Made by a program: the position numbers and the translations under genes. From Arthrobacter sp. H16F315 (lineage in GTDB: Bacteria > Actinomycetota > Actinomycetes > Actinomycetales > Micrococcaceae), in the NCBI RefSeq assembly GCF_024124825.1, contig NZ_JAMXSS010000002.1:124001-188000 (forward strand): DNA of 64,000 nucleotides, in the 5' to 3' direction. Below, one piece after another: positions 16,744-25,033 of the stretch. The number at the start of each line of letters is the position of its first letter. Position 1 is the first letter of the stretch. The notes beneath the pieces are model-generated. The model had not been told where the DNA came from, did not search any database, and worked only from the letters and a program-made list of their open reading frames with translations.

Positions 16744-18527
16744 GCCTGTGCTCCTTGCTGTGCCGGTCCGGGGTTGGCGGACGCGAAATCGATCTCTGCG
16801 GTGTCAGGGTGTTCGGTGTTAAGGTGCGCTGAAATCCGCGCTGTAATAAGGGCGAACGAAATGGCTCCGGGGTCCGCGTGCCCGAGGCTTTTCTCCGCAA
16901 GCGGCCGGGCGCGGCCCTTCAGCGGACGGAGCTTGGCGGTATCTTCGGCAGCGGTCTGTGCGGCGGCGGCGGCCTCAGCGAGCGCCCCAGCGACGGACGC
17001 ACCGTCGTCGAACGCGGTGACAAATGTGTCTTTGAACGGCAGCAACGCGTCCACCATGGTCTTGTCTCCCGGTTCGGCTTTGCCGAGTTCGGTGATGGCG
17101 TCCGCAAAGGCGGTGACCGCGGCAGCGGCATCTGCTCCCGAATAGTCCTCCCGGTTTCCCAGCGCGAGTCCGGCGGCAATGACGGCGGAGCCCCAGAGCG
17201 CGCCGGAGGTGCCGCCGGCGCGCTCGCTCCAGGCCTCCCCCGCCGCGGTGAGGACCCGGGCAGCCGAGGCGCCGCCGTCGAGGGCCACCGCCTGCTCGGC
17301 CGCCGTGACCGCTGCGTCGACGCCGCGCCGCATCCCGATGCCGTGGTCCCCGTCGCCGGCGATGGCGTCCAGGCGGCCCAATTCGTCTTCATGCTCGACG
17401 ACGACGTCGCGCACCTGGCCCAGGATTGCCGCGGCCCGCAGCCCGAGGACCGCCGCGGCCGCGGTGGGGTGTTCGACGTCGGCTGCCTCTGCCGTTTCGA
17501 CCAGCGCCTGCTGGCGCGGACGGCGCGGACCCAGGTTTCCCTTGCGGAACGCCGGCGTGTCCGCCGGCGCTCCCCAGTACCGTTCGAGTTCGTCATCAAG
17601 CCAGAGCAGGGTCAGGGAAAGCCCTGACATGTCCAGGCTGGTAACGAGTTCACCGCATTCCGGTTCCACAACTGTGAGACCGGCCGCGACGAGGAGCTTT
17701 TCGATTTTCCCGAAGAGCAAGAACAGCTCGTCATACTTGACCGTGCCGAGGCCGTTGACGATCGCCACCACGCGGTCACCGGCGTCGTGCGGCTTGTCGG
17801 CGAGCAACCTGGAGACGAGCAGTTCGGCGAGTTCCGAGGCCGTGGGCATGGGGTGTTCGGAGATTCCGGGTTCACCATGGATGCCCAGGCCCAGGGACAT
17901 CTGCCCGGCGGGTACGTGGAAGAGCGGTTCGCTGGCGCCGGGAAGCGTGCAGCCCTCGAACGCGACACCGAGGGAACGGGTCCGGTAATTCGTCCGGATG
18001 GCCAGCTCTTCGACGTCGTTCAGCGTCAGCCCGGCTTCGGCCGCGGCGCCGGCGACCTTGAAGACCGTCAGGTCACCTGCTATTCCGCGGCGCTTCTCAA
18101 TCTGCTCGAGCGGAGCGCTCGCAATGTCGTCAGTGACCAAGACGGTGCGCGTTTCGATACCTTCGGCGTTGAGGCGAAGCTGCGCCTGGCCGAAGTGCAG
18201 CACGTCCCCGGCGTAGTTGCCGTAACTCAGCAGGACACCTCCGCCGGCGTTGGCGGCCTTCGCGACCCGGTAGACCTGGCCGGCTGCCGGGGAAGCGAAC
18301 ATGTTGCCGCAGGCCGACGCGGTGGCAAGTCCGGGGCCGACGAGTCCGGCGAAGGCGGGATAGTGGCCGGAGCCGCCGCCAACCACCAGTGCGACCTGTC
18401 CGGCGGGTACCTCGGTGGAGCGGACGACGCCGCCGTCCACACGGGCTACGTAGCCTCGGTTGGCTGCCACAAAGCCGTCCAACGCCTCATCCGCGAAGTC
18501 CGCGGGGTTGTCGAAGATCTGGGTCAT
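16740..18527 (-). CDS. DhaK-DhaL fusion kinase, dihydroxyacetone/erythrulose type
   Basis: ATP-dependent dihydroxyacetone-kinase-family protein of 595 residues with both domains fused. DhaK part (about 1-330): [22 protein letters not shown], and the His that binds the ketose carbonyl in [11 protein letters not shown]. DhaL part (about 365-570): [13 protein letters not shown] with the Mg-binding Asp residues, GGTSGALWG, and [10 protein letters not shown]. In tetritol pathways of actinobacteria, kinases of this family phosphorylate L- or D-erythrulose (LerK, DerK) rather than dihydroxyacetone. Coupling to the RpiB-like gene by a 4-base overlap supports erythrulose kinase here, but glycerone kinase cannot be excluded. 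Confidence 0.88.
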   Translation of the reverse strand: MTQIFDNPADFADEALDGFVAANRGYVARVDGGVVRSTEVPAGQVALVVGGGSGHYPAFAGLVGPGLATASACGNMFASPAAGQVYRVAKAANAGGGVLLSYGNYAGDVLHFGQAQLRLNAEGIETRTVLVTDDIASAPLEQIEKRRGIAGDLTVFKVAGAAAEAGLTLNDVEELAIRTNYRTRSLGVAFEGCTLPGASEPLFHVPAGQMSLGLGIHGEPGISEHPMPTASELAELLVSRLLADKPHDAGDRVVAIVNGLGTVKYDELFLLFGKIEKLLVAAGLTVVEPECGELVTSLDMSGLSLTLLWLDDELERYWGAPADTPAFRKGNLGPRRPRQQALVETAEAADVEHPTAAAAVLGLRAAAILGQVRDVVVEHEDELGRLDAIAGDGDHGIGMRRGVDAAVTAAEQAVALDGGASAARVLTAAGEAWSERAGGTSGALWGSAVIAAGLALGNREDYSGADAAAAVTAFADAITELGKAEPGDKTMVDALLPFKDTFVTAFDDGASVAGALAEAAAAAQTAAEDTAKLRPLKGRARPLAEKSLGHADPGAISFALITARISAHLNTEHPDTAEIDFASANPGPAQQGAQA

Positions 18528-18611
18528 GGTTCCTCTTTGAATCCGTGGTGGAGGTAATTCCGAAGTGGAGCAGGAGCAGCGGAAGTCAGCGACCCGCCGT
18601 CGCGTGCTGGC

Positions 18612-19616
18612 TTAGACGCCGGCGAGTTCCGCAGCGGCCGGCTGCTGGCGGCCCTGGGCCACCTGGCTGCGGCCGAGCGTATAGCCGTCGGTCTTGGGCA
18701 AGATGCGGCCGCGGAGGTAGTCCTGGTTGCTGGCCGTCACACTGAGGCCGTCGCCGCCGTAATGCTCGGTGCACAGGATGCCTTGGAAGCCGACCGAGAG
18801 GGCGATCCGGAAGGCCTCACGGTAGTTGATCAGGCCACTTTCCATCGGCGCCGGCATCGCAACGTACATGTCGCGGGCGAGGTCTTCGTCGCGGATGTAG
18901 TTCTTCATGTGCCAGTAGTTGGAGTACGGGAGCGTTTTGGCAACCATCTCCCGCCAGTCCTCGATCGGGCGGTGCACGCGGATCAGGTTGCCGAGGTCCG
19001 GGTTGAGGCCGACGTTATCCAGTCCGATGTCTTGGACCAGCTGGACCGATGAGTCTGCGGTGCCCAGGTAGGTGTCTTCATACATTTCGAGCGAGAGCAG
19101 GAGGCCCGCGTCGGCGGCGTGCCGGCCCAGTTCACGCAGGCGGGTGACGGCTTTGGCCCAGGTCTCTTTGTCGCCTACCGGGTCCTTGTGCCCTTCGACT
19201 GTCCAGAACCACAGTTGTTTCTGCTGTTCGGCGGTGAGCGCCTGGTGGAGTCCAAACGAGACCACCTCGCAGCCAAGCTCGGCGGCAGCGTCGATGGTCC
19301 GGTGGCTGTAGGCCAGGTTCGCTTCCCAGTTCCGCTCTTCGATGACACTGCGGCGGATGGCGGAGATGACGGGAATGCCGATGCCGACGTTGTCGGCGGT
19401 CTGCTTGAACTCGGCGAGGCGGGTTGGGCTCAGGTCGCCGGGGCGGACCCAGCTGTCGGTGAGGTCTGCGTTGGTGAAACCAGCGTCCTTGACTTCCTGC
19501 AGCACCGCGGCCCACGCCGTTGCCTCAGCGTCGTTGATCGGGGTTCCCGCGGCGTCAACGCCAGGGAACTGCAGCAATGCTGCCGTGATGGGCCAGTTTT
19601 CGGCTGTATAGGCCAT
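18612..19616 (-). CDS. Sugar-phosphate isomerase/epimerase, TIM barrel (AP_endonuc_2 fold)
   Basis: Xylose-isomerase-like TIM-barrel protein of 334 residues. Probable metal ligands occur in the family order: Glu in LLSLEMYEDTYLG, Asp in VGLNPDLGNLIRVH, His in YWHMKNYI and Glu in LCTEHYGGDG. First gene of the operon, so its promoter and operators lie in the gap upstream. In Brucella erythritol catabolism a protein of this fold (EryC) epimerises or racemises tetrulose phosphate; that role is the best fit here with the EryH- and EryI-like genes present. The reaction is inferred from context. Confidence 0.82.
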   Translation of the reverse strand: MAYTAENWPITAALLQFPGVDAAGTPINDAEATAWAAVLQEVKDAGFTNADLTDSWVRPGDLSPTRLAEFKQTADNVGIGIPVISAIRRSVIEERNWEANLAYSHRTIDAAAELGCEVVSFGLHQALTAEQQKQLWFWTVEGHKDPVGDKETWAKAVTRLRELGRHAADAGLLLSLEMYEDTYLGTADSSVQLVQDIGLDNVGLNPDLGNLIRVHRPIEDWREMVAKTLPYSNYWHMKNYIRDEDLARDMYVAMPAPMESGLINYREAFRIALSVGFQGILCTEHYGGDGLSVTASNQDYLRGRILPKTDGYTLGRSQVAQGRQQPAAAELAGV

Positions 19617-19643
19617 GGGTTCACTCCTTCGTGGAATCCTGTT

Positions 19644-19722
19644 TCCTATAGGATTTACTATCTAATGAGTGTTGTCAAGGTCACATCCATGATTGCTGGC
19701 AACAATCAGAGATCCTATAGGG
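19644..19722. promoter_or_regulatory. Two TCCTATAGG operators before the tetrulose operon
   Basis: A perfect 10-bp palindrome TCCTATAGGA lies at 19644-19653, 28 bases before the start of the TIM-barrel gene, and TCCTATAGGG (one mismatch) at 19713-19722. A third, perfect copy is at 20491-20500 just before the GntR gene. The set is best explained as the binding site of that GntR protein. Confidence 0.75.
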
Positions 19723-19772
19723 ACAATCCCTGCCTGTGAAGGGGTCAGTTGGAGGTTCCCTTGGGGGCCGGC

Positions 19773-20483
19773 TCAGCCGGCGGGTGCGTCCGCGATGGCC
19801 CTGCCACGTACCCTGTACACGTGGTCGGACATGGCTGCCGCGGCCCGGTCCGGGTCCCCGGTTGCTAGGGCGTCCAGGACGGATTCGTGTTCGGCGATGG
19901 CGTACTCCGCGTCGGTGATGCCCACTCCCCCGAAGAGGCGGAAACGCTGGACCTGCCCGCCAAGCGCCGCATAGGCGGCGACCATAAACTGGTTTCCGGT
20001 GAACTCCGCTATCAGCCGATGAAACCTCTCGTCCGCCTCCAGATAGTCGCGGTATTCGGCAAACGATGGTCCCCGCGGCGCGGACCTGAGATCGGCGACG
20101 GCCCGGCCCAGCTCGGCGAGATGCTCCGGCGTCAGCCTGGCGCAGGCGAGCCGGGCATTGACCGGCTCAATGGCCAGCCTTGCCTCCATCAGTTCCGCGA
20201 AGTCCTCTTGGGTAAACACCGGCGCCACACGATAGCCCTTCAGCGCCACCCGGCGCACCATGCCGGTGTGTTCGAGCCGGGCCAGCGCTTCGCGGACCGG
20301 AGTGGGGGACACGTCCAGTTCCCGGGCGGTACCGTCGATGCTCACCACGGCCCCCGGTTCCATCCGGCCGTCCATCAGGGACGCCAGGAGTTCCTCGTAG
20401 ACGTGGTCTGCAAGGACCTGTCGGCTAACGGGTCGGCCTGCGGGTCGGCCCTGAGACAGGTTCCCGGATGAAGCTGGTTGCAT
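19773..20483 (-). CDS. GntR-family regulator, FCD (FadR) subgroup
   Basis: Transcription factor of about 236 residues. N-terminal winged helix: HVYEELLASLMDGRMEPG, then DVSPTPVREALARLEHTGMVRR, the GntR recognition helix. C-terminal all-helical FCD ligand domain (from about residue 85), with the metal/ligand residues Asp/Glu and His in DYLEADERFHRLIAEFTGN and AIAEHESVLDAL. I start at the ATG of MQPASSG; a TTG two codons earlier is possible. It sits between the tetrulose operon and the lacI gene on the same strand. The palindrome TCCTATAGGA occurs at its own start and twice before the operon, so autoregulation plus operon control by a sugar or acid ligand is likely. Confidence 0.9.
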   Translation of the reverse strand: MQPASSGNLSQGRPAGRPVSRQVLADHVYEELLASLMDGRMEPGAVVSIDGTARELDVSPTPVREALARLEHTGMVRRVALKGYRVAPVFTQEDFAELMEARLAIEPVNARLACARLTPEHLAELGRAVADLRSAPRGPSFAEYRDYLEADERFHRLIAEFTGNQFMVAAYAALGGQVQRFRLFGGVGITDAEYAIAEHESVLDALATGDPDRAAAAMSDHVYRVRGRAIADAPAG

Positions 20484-20490
20484 GGTCAAA

Positions 20491-20500
20491 TCCTATAGGA
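20491..20500. promoter_or_regulatory. TCCTATAGGA operator at the GntR gene start
   Basis: A perfect palindrome 8 bases upstream of the GntR ATG that overlaps the stop codon of the upstream lacI gene (20493-20495). It matches the two sites before the tetrulose operon. GntR bound here could block its own translation-start region or read-through from lacI. Confidence 0.7.
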
Positions 20501-21569
20501 CTGCGCCGTTCGTGCTTCGCTCAGCTGCGGAGATCGCTGACGGCGGGGCCGTGGATTCCCGCACCACCAGCCGAGTGACAAGCTCCACGCGCCGGGAGTC
20601 AAGCACCTCACCACGCATCTGGCGCAGAATAAACCGCAGCGCCGCGCGACCCATCTCCTGCAGCGGCTGGGTCACCGAGGTGAGGGCCGGGACGGACTCC
20701 TCGGCCTGGTAGGTTCCGTCGAATCCAACCAGGCTCATGTCCTCCGGGATCCGGACGCCCTGGCGGCGGGCCTCAGCCAGGACCCCAAGGGCAATGCTGT
20801 CACTGGCGGCAAAGATGGCAGTTGGCCGCTCCTCCAGCTTGAGCAGCGCCTTCATGCCACTGGCGCCGTGTTCCGAGCGGAACTGGCCGGAAATGATGTA
20901 CCGGTCCTCGACCGCAACACCTTCCGCCCGCAAGGCCGCCAGGTAGCCATGCAGCCGCGCCTGATTGCATTCGGCGGCATCGGGGCCGCCGATGTAGGCA
21001 ATCCGTCGGTGACCGAGTTCCAGCAGGTGGGACGTGGCGTCCTTGCCACCCGCCCAGTTTGTCGTTCCGACGCTGACCACATCACCCGGCGGCGGGTTGA
21101 GCGGATCAATGACCACCACCGGGACTCCCCTGCGGTGAAAGGCATCAAGGTGGGCGGCGCCAAATGCCGACGTCACCACGATCATCCCGCACCGTCCCTC
21201 ATCGATAATCCGCTGCGCCCGCTGCTCCGCCGTCAGAGTCGAAGCCCCCTGCTTGCCGGTGACGTTGAGCAGCACTTCGATGTCAGATTCGGCCGCATAC
21301 TCCAGCACGCCGTTGAGCACCTCGACGGCGTATGCAGAATTCAGCGAGTCGAAGACGATTTCAACCGCTTGCCTGCCGGTCAGGTTCTTGCGTTGCTGGA
21401 GCGGTGATTTGTAGCCTGTCCTGGCAAGTACGGTCAGGACCTTGGCCCGGGTGTCAGCGGAGACGTCGTCGCGCCCGTTGATGACCTTCGAGACCGTTGG
21501 CGCAGAAACGCCGGCCTCACGGGCCACTGAAGCCAGCGTCAGCTTGACCTGATGATCCATCGCGGACAT
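20493..21569 (-). CDS. LacI-family transcriptional regulator
   Basis: DNA-binding repressor of about 358 residues. The N-terminal helix-turn-helix LASVAREAGVSAPTVSKVINGRDDVS and hinge are followed by a periplasmic-binding-protein-like sensor (VEIVFDSLNSAY, GHRRIAYIGGP, AIFAASDSIALGV, MSLVGFDGTY). I choose the second ATG (MSAMDHQ) because GAGGA lies 6 bases before it and directly against the first ATG. It is divergent from the sugar ABC importer, and two identical CGAAATATTTCG palindromes lie between them, so it most likely represses the importer operon and itself until the imported sugar or a derivative binds. Confidence 0.92.
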   Translation of the reverse strand: MSAMDHQVKLTLASVAREAGVSAPTVSKVINGRDDVSADTRAKVLTVLARTGYKSPLQQRKNLTGRQAVEIVFDSLNSAYAVEVLNGVLEYAAESDIEVLLNVTGKQGASTLTAEQRAQRIIDEGRCGMIVVTSAFGAAHLDAFHRRGVPVVVIDPLNPPPGDVVSVGTTNWAGGKDATSHLLELGHRRIAYIGGPDAAECNQARLHGYLAALRAEGVAVEDRYIISGQFRSEHGASGMKALLKLEERPTAIFAASDSIALGVLAEARRQGVRIPEDMSLVGFDGTYQAEESVPALTSVTQPLQEMGRAALRFILRQMRGEVLDSRRVELVTRLVVRESTAPPSAISAAERSTNGAVL

Positions 21570-21587
21570 TTGCATTCCTCACGCTTT

Positions 21588-21752
21588 CGAAATATTTCGT
21601 TACTTCAGCTTGGGGCCAGATGCCAATGAGGTCAAGCATCTTATGAAAACTTTCCGGCGAATTATGTGAGTTATCTCACCAGAAAGGCTTGACGGCTGTT
21701 TTATCGGCCGCTAAATTGACTAACAGGTCGCAAGTTTTAGCGAAATATTTCG
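21588..21752. promoter_or_regulatory. Twin CGAAATATTTCG operators in the lacI/importer gap
   Basis: The perfect 12-bp palindrome CGAAATATTTCG is at 21588-21599 (18 bases before the lacI start) and at 21741-21752 (about 115 bases before the binding-protein start). The first is flanked by TTT on the left, the second by AAA on the right. The spacing of 153 bases between copies would allow looping. Symmetry, duplication and position fit LacI-family operators. Confidence 0.8.
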
Positions 21753-21866
21753 AAACCCAGTATCTTTCACCGACCAGTTCACCGGCAGTGCTGCCTGATC
21801 CCAAGGCCGGACTTCCGAACATAGACGGGCCCTCAGCGTCGAGCCCGATGGATGAATGGAATGCAA

Positions 21867-23186
21867 ATGACTAATCGAAAACTGCGCTCTGCCGTGCTGG
21901 CATTCTCGGCAGCCGCCCTCTCGCTCTCCCTCGCTGCCTGCGGTTCCAGTGGTCCGGGAGGACAGGCCGTGAGTGCGGACTCCGCCACCATGTGGGGCCT
22001 TACGGGCGGGAACCAGCCGGTGATGCAAAAGTCTGTGGATGCCTGGAACAAAGCGCATCCCGATGAGACGATCAAACTCGACTTCTTCGCCAACGATGCC
22101 TACAAGACCAAAGTCCGAACCGCCGTCGGCGCCGGCCAGGGGCCAACGTTTATCTACGGCTGGGGCGGCGGTGTTCTGAAGTCGTATGTTGACGCAGGGC
22201 AAGTGGCAGACCTGTCAGATTTCGTCAAGGAAAATCCCGAGGTCCAGGAGCGGTACCTGCCCTCCATCCTGAAGAACGGCGAGGTCGACGGCAAGACCTA
22301 CGCGCTGCCCAACAACAATGTCCAGCCCGTGGTCCTCTATTTCAATAAAGACGTGTTTGCCAAGATCGGCGCCGAGCCGCCAAAGACCTGGGACGAACTG
22401 ATGGCCCTGGTACCGAAGTTCAAGGAGGCCGGCATCGCGCCGTTTTCCCTCGGCGGACAGTCCAGGTGGCCGGATCTGATGTGGCTTGAATACCTGGTCG
22501 AGCGCATCGGTGGTCCGGAAGTATTTGCCAACATCGCCGCCAACAAGCCCAACGCGTGGTCCGATCCGGCTGTGGCAGAGGCCTTGACCAAGATCCAGGA
22601 CCTGGTGGACGCTGGAGGATTCATCAACGGATTCTCGTCCATCGCTGCAGACAGCAACGCAGACCAGGCCCTGCTCTATACGGGCAAAGCCGCCATGATC
22701 CTGCAGGGCGGCTGGATCTACCAGGGAATGAAGAAGGATGCGCCGGACTTCGTCAAGAGCGGCAAGCTTGGATTCACGACCTTCCCGACGGTTTCCGGGG
22801 GTACGGGTGACCCCGCCAACGTAGTGGGCAACCCCTCCAACTTCTGGTCCATCTCTGCCAAAGCCACGGACAGCCAGAAGAAGGCGGCACTGGACTACGT
22901 CAAGAGCGGCATGTTCACCGAGGCCGATACCCAGGCTCTGATCGACTCCGGTGCTGTTCCGGTAACCACCGGTATCGAAAGCAAGCTCGAGGCGTCCCCC
23001 GATAAAGACTTCCTGACCTACGTCTACGGGATGGCCAAGAACGCGCCGAGCTTTACACTCTCCTGGGACCAGGCGCTGAGCCCGGCCCAGGGCGATGCGA
23101 TGCTCTCCAACCTGGACCAGATCTTCCTGAAGAAGGTCAGCCCGGCCCAGTTCGTGGAAACGATGAACGCAACGATCGGAAAATAG
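21867..23186 (+). CDS. ABC sugar importer, substrate-binding lipoprotein
   Basis: Extracytoplasmic solute-binding protein of family 1, about 439 residues. Signal: MTNRKLRS, a hydrophobic core and the lipobox LAAC, giving a lipid-anchored Cys. Mature features include TFIYGWGGGVLKSYVDAGQ, GKTYALPNNNVQPVVLYFNKDVF and KAAMILQGGWIY, typical of carbohydrate-binding members. Other in-frame ATGs lie at 21852 and 21861; the third ATG gives the most compact signal peptide. It is the first gene of the operon under the LacI operators. The ligand is probably an oligosaccharide or glycoside, judged from the downstream enzymes. Confidence 0.9.
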   Translation: MTNRKLRSAVLAFSAAALSLSLAACGSSGPGGQAVSADSATMWGLTGGNQPVMQKSVDAWNKAHPDETIKLDFFANDAYKTKVRTAVGAGQGPTFIYGWGGGVLKSYVDAGQVADLSDFVKENPEVQERYLPSILKNGEVDGKTYALPNNNVQPVVLYFNKDVFAKIGAEPPKTWDELMALVPKFKEAGIAPFSLGGQSRWPDLMWLEYLVERIGGPEVFANIAANKPNAWSDPAVAEALTKIQDLVDAGGFINGFSSIAADSNADQALLYTGKAAMILQGGWIYQGMKKDAPDFVKSGKLGFTTFPTVSGGTGDPANVVGNPSNFWSISAKATDSQKKAALDYVKSGMFTEADTQALIDSGAVPVTTGIESKLEASPDKDFLTYVYGMAKNAPSFTLSWDQALSPAQGDAMLSNLDQIFLKKVSPAQFVETMNATIGK

Positions 23187-23189
23187 CCA

Positions 23190-24092
23190 GTGTCTGCCTC
23201 CACAGGCGCTCCCCGACGGGCCCTTGAAAGGGGCCCGTCGGGCTGGCTGGCCGTCCCCGCGCTCATCTTCTTCCTGGCCTTTGCGATCATCCCGCTGCTA
23301 GGCGTCCTCTTCCTCAGTTTCACGAAATGGAACGGGCTAGGCGAGATCACCCTGGACGGGTTCTCCAGCTGGACCTCCGCACTAACCGATCCGATCACCG
23401 CTAACGCCCTGGTGGTCACGGCGAAGATCATGTTCTTCTCCTTTGTTGTCCAGGCGCCCATCAGCCTCTTGCTCGGCGTTTTCACCTCAGGAAAACAAAA
23501 ATACCGGGCGGCCTTGGCTGTGCTGTATTTCGTTCCGCTGCTGCTGTCCTCCGCAGCCGTCGCGATTGCCTTCAAGGCGCTCCTGGATCCGAACTTCGGC
23601 ATGGGCCCGGGGCTAGGCCTGCCGTTCCTGACCCAGGACTGGCTGGGAAACTCGGACCTGGTGCTGTTTGTGGTCGTTTTTGTGATCGCATGGCAATTTG
23701 TTCCGTTCCACACCCTGATTTACCAAGGTGGTGTTCGGCAAATTCCCGTTTCCCTTTACGAGGCAGCGCAAATCGACGGTGCGGGGCGGATGCAGCAGTT
23801 CTTCAGCATCACCTTGCCGCAACTGAAATACACCATCATCACGTCCTCTACCCTCATGGTCGTGGGCTCGCTCGCCTACTTCGATCTCATCTTCGTACTG
23901 ACCGGCGGAGGGCCTGGATACGCCACCCGCCTGTTGCCACTGCACATGTACCTGACCGGGTTCAAAGCCAATGACATGGGCGCCGCGAGCGCCCTGGGCG
24001 TCATCCTCGTGGTGATCGGCCTTGCGCTGGCCCTAATACTGCAGCGCCTCGGCGGCAAAAACCGCAACGACAGCCAATTGGAAGGTGCCTGA
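23190..24092 (+). CDS. ABC sugar importer, permease 1 (MalF type)
   Basis: Inner-membrane permease of 300 residues, six spans, GTG start three bases after the binding-protein stop. The binding-protein-dependent transport signature (EAA loop) is visible as SLYEAAQIDGAGRMQQFFSITLPQLK, which docks the ATPase. It is the partner of the next permease, whose ATG overlaps this gene's TGA (ATGA). Confidence 0.92.
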   Translation: MSASTGAPRRALERGPSGWLAVPALIFFLAFAIIPLLGVLFLSFTKWNGLGEITLDGFSSWTSALTDPITANALVVTAKIMFFSFVVQAPISLLLGVFTSGKQKYRAALAVLYFVPLLLSSAAVAIAFKALLDPNFGMGPGLGLPFLTQDWLGNSDLVLFVVVFVIAWQFVPFHTLIYQGGVRQIPVSLYEAAQIDGAGRMQQFFSITLPQLKYTIITSSTLMVVGSLAYFDLIFVLTGGGPGYATRLLPLHMYLTGFKANDMGAASALGVILVVIGLALALILQRLGGKNRNDSQLEGA

Positions 24093-25006
24093 TGGCTTCC
24101 ACTACCCAGCTTCCCGCACGGAACGCGGCCCTCGCGGACGGCGACAGGACGCCGCGACGTCGTCCGGGCCGGCGACCCCAGGGGCCTGGACGCAGCCGCC
24201 CGAACTTCATCGGCGGCGCCGGTGGGTGGCTTTGGCTGGCCGTCATCATTGTGCCCATCTACTACGTGATCGTCACCAGCCTGAAAAATCAGGCTGGATT
24301 CTTCACCTCGAACCCGATGTTGCCGCCCAGCGAGCCGACCCTGGACAACTACCAGCTGGTCCTGGAGAACGACTTCGTCAGGTACTTCATCAACAGCCTA
24401 ATCGTCACGGTTGGCAGCGTTGTTCCGGCGCTCTTTATCTCCTTTATGGCTGCCTATGCCATTGTCCGGGGAAAAAGCAGATTCCTGAATTGGACCAATA
24501 ACCTTTTCCTACTCGGGCTGGCTGTCCCGCTGCACGCCACAATTATCCCGATTTACTGGATGATCACCAAGGCGCATCTCTATGACACTCTCCTGGCACT
24601 CATTCTTCCCTCCATCGCCTTTGCTATTCCGATTTCTGTCCTGATCCTTTCCAACTTCATGCGTGACGTGCCCAACGAGTTATTCGAATCAATGCGTCTC
24701 GATGGGTGTTCCGACTGGGCAATGATGTGGCGACTCGCGTTTCCCATGACCCGCCCTGCCGTAGTAACGGTCGGTATTTACAACGCACTGGGGGTCTGGA
24801 ACGGCTTCCTGTTCCCGTTGATCCTGACCCAGAGCCCGTCCACCCGGGTACTGCCGTTGTCCCTCTGGACCTTCCAGGGCGAATTCAGCGTCAACATCCC
24901 TGCCGTGCTGGCCTCAGTGGTCCTCGCTACCCTGCCGCTGCTGGTGCTCTACGTCGTGGCCCGCCGGCAGCTCCTGAGCGGACTCACCGCAGGGTTCAGT
25001 AAGTAA
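24092..25006 (+). CDS. ABC sugar importer, permease 2 (MalG type)
   Basis: Six-span permease of 304 residues. The first ~45 residues are basic and Arg/Pro-rich, longer than usual. The EAA loop reads ELFESMRLDGCSDWAMMWRLAFPMTRPA. It forms the heterodimeric channel with the preceding permease. No ATP-binding subunit follows in this operon, so the importer probably uses a shared MsmK/MsiK-type ATPase encoded elsewhere, as is common in Gram-positive bacteria. Confidence 0.92.
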   Translation: MASTTQLPARNAALADGDRTPRRRPGRRPQGPGRSRPNFIGGAGGWLWLAVIIVPIYYVIVTSLKNQAGFFTSNPMLPPSEPTLDNYQLVLENDFVRYFINSLIVTVGSVVPALFISFMAAYAIVRGKSRFLNWTNNLFLLGLAVPLHATIIPIYWMITKAHLYDTLLALILPSIAFAIPISVLILSNFMRDVPNELFESMRLDGCSDWAMMWRLAFPMTRPAVVTVGIYNALGVWNGFLFPLILTQSPSTRVLPLSLWTFQGEFSVNIPAVLASVVLATLPLLVLYVVARRQLLSGLTAGFSK

Positions 25007-25033
25007 GCGGCACAAACTCCGAAAGGAATCATC

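Noticed and set aside
17625..17636. GACATGTCC inside the kinase gene as another repeat copy
   Set aside because: A single copy in coding DNA with no 32-base period or companion words.
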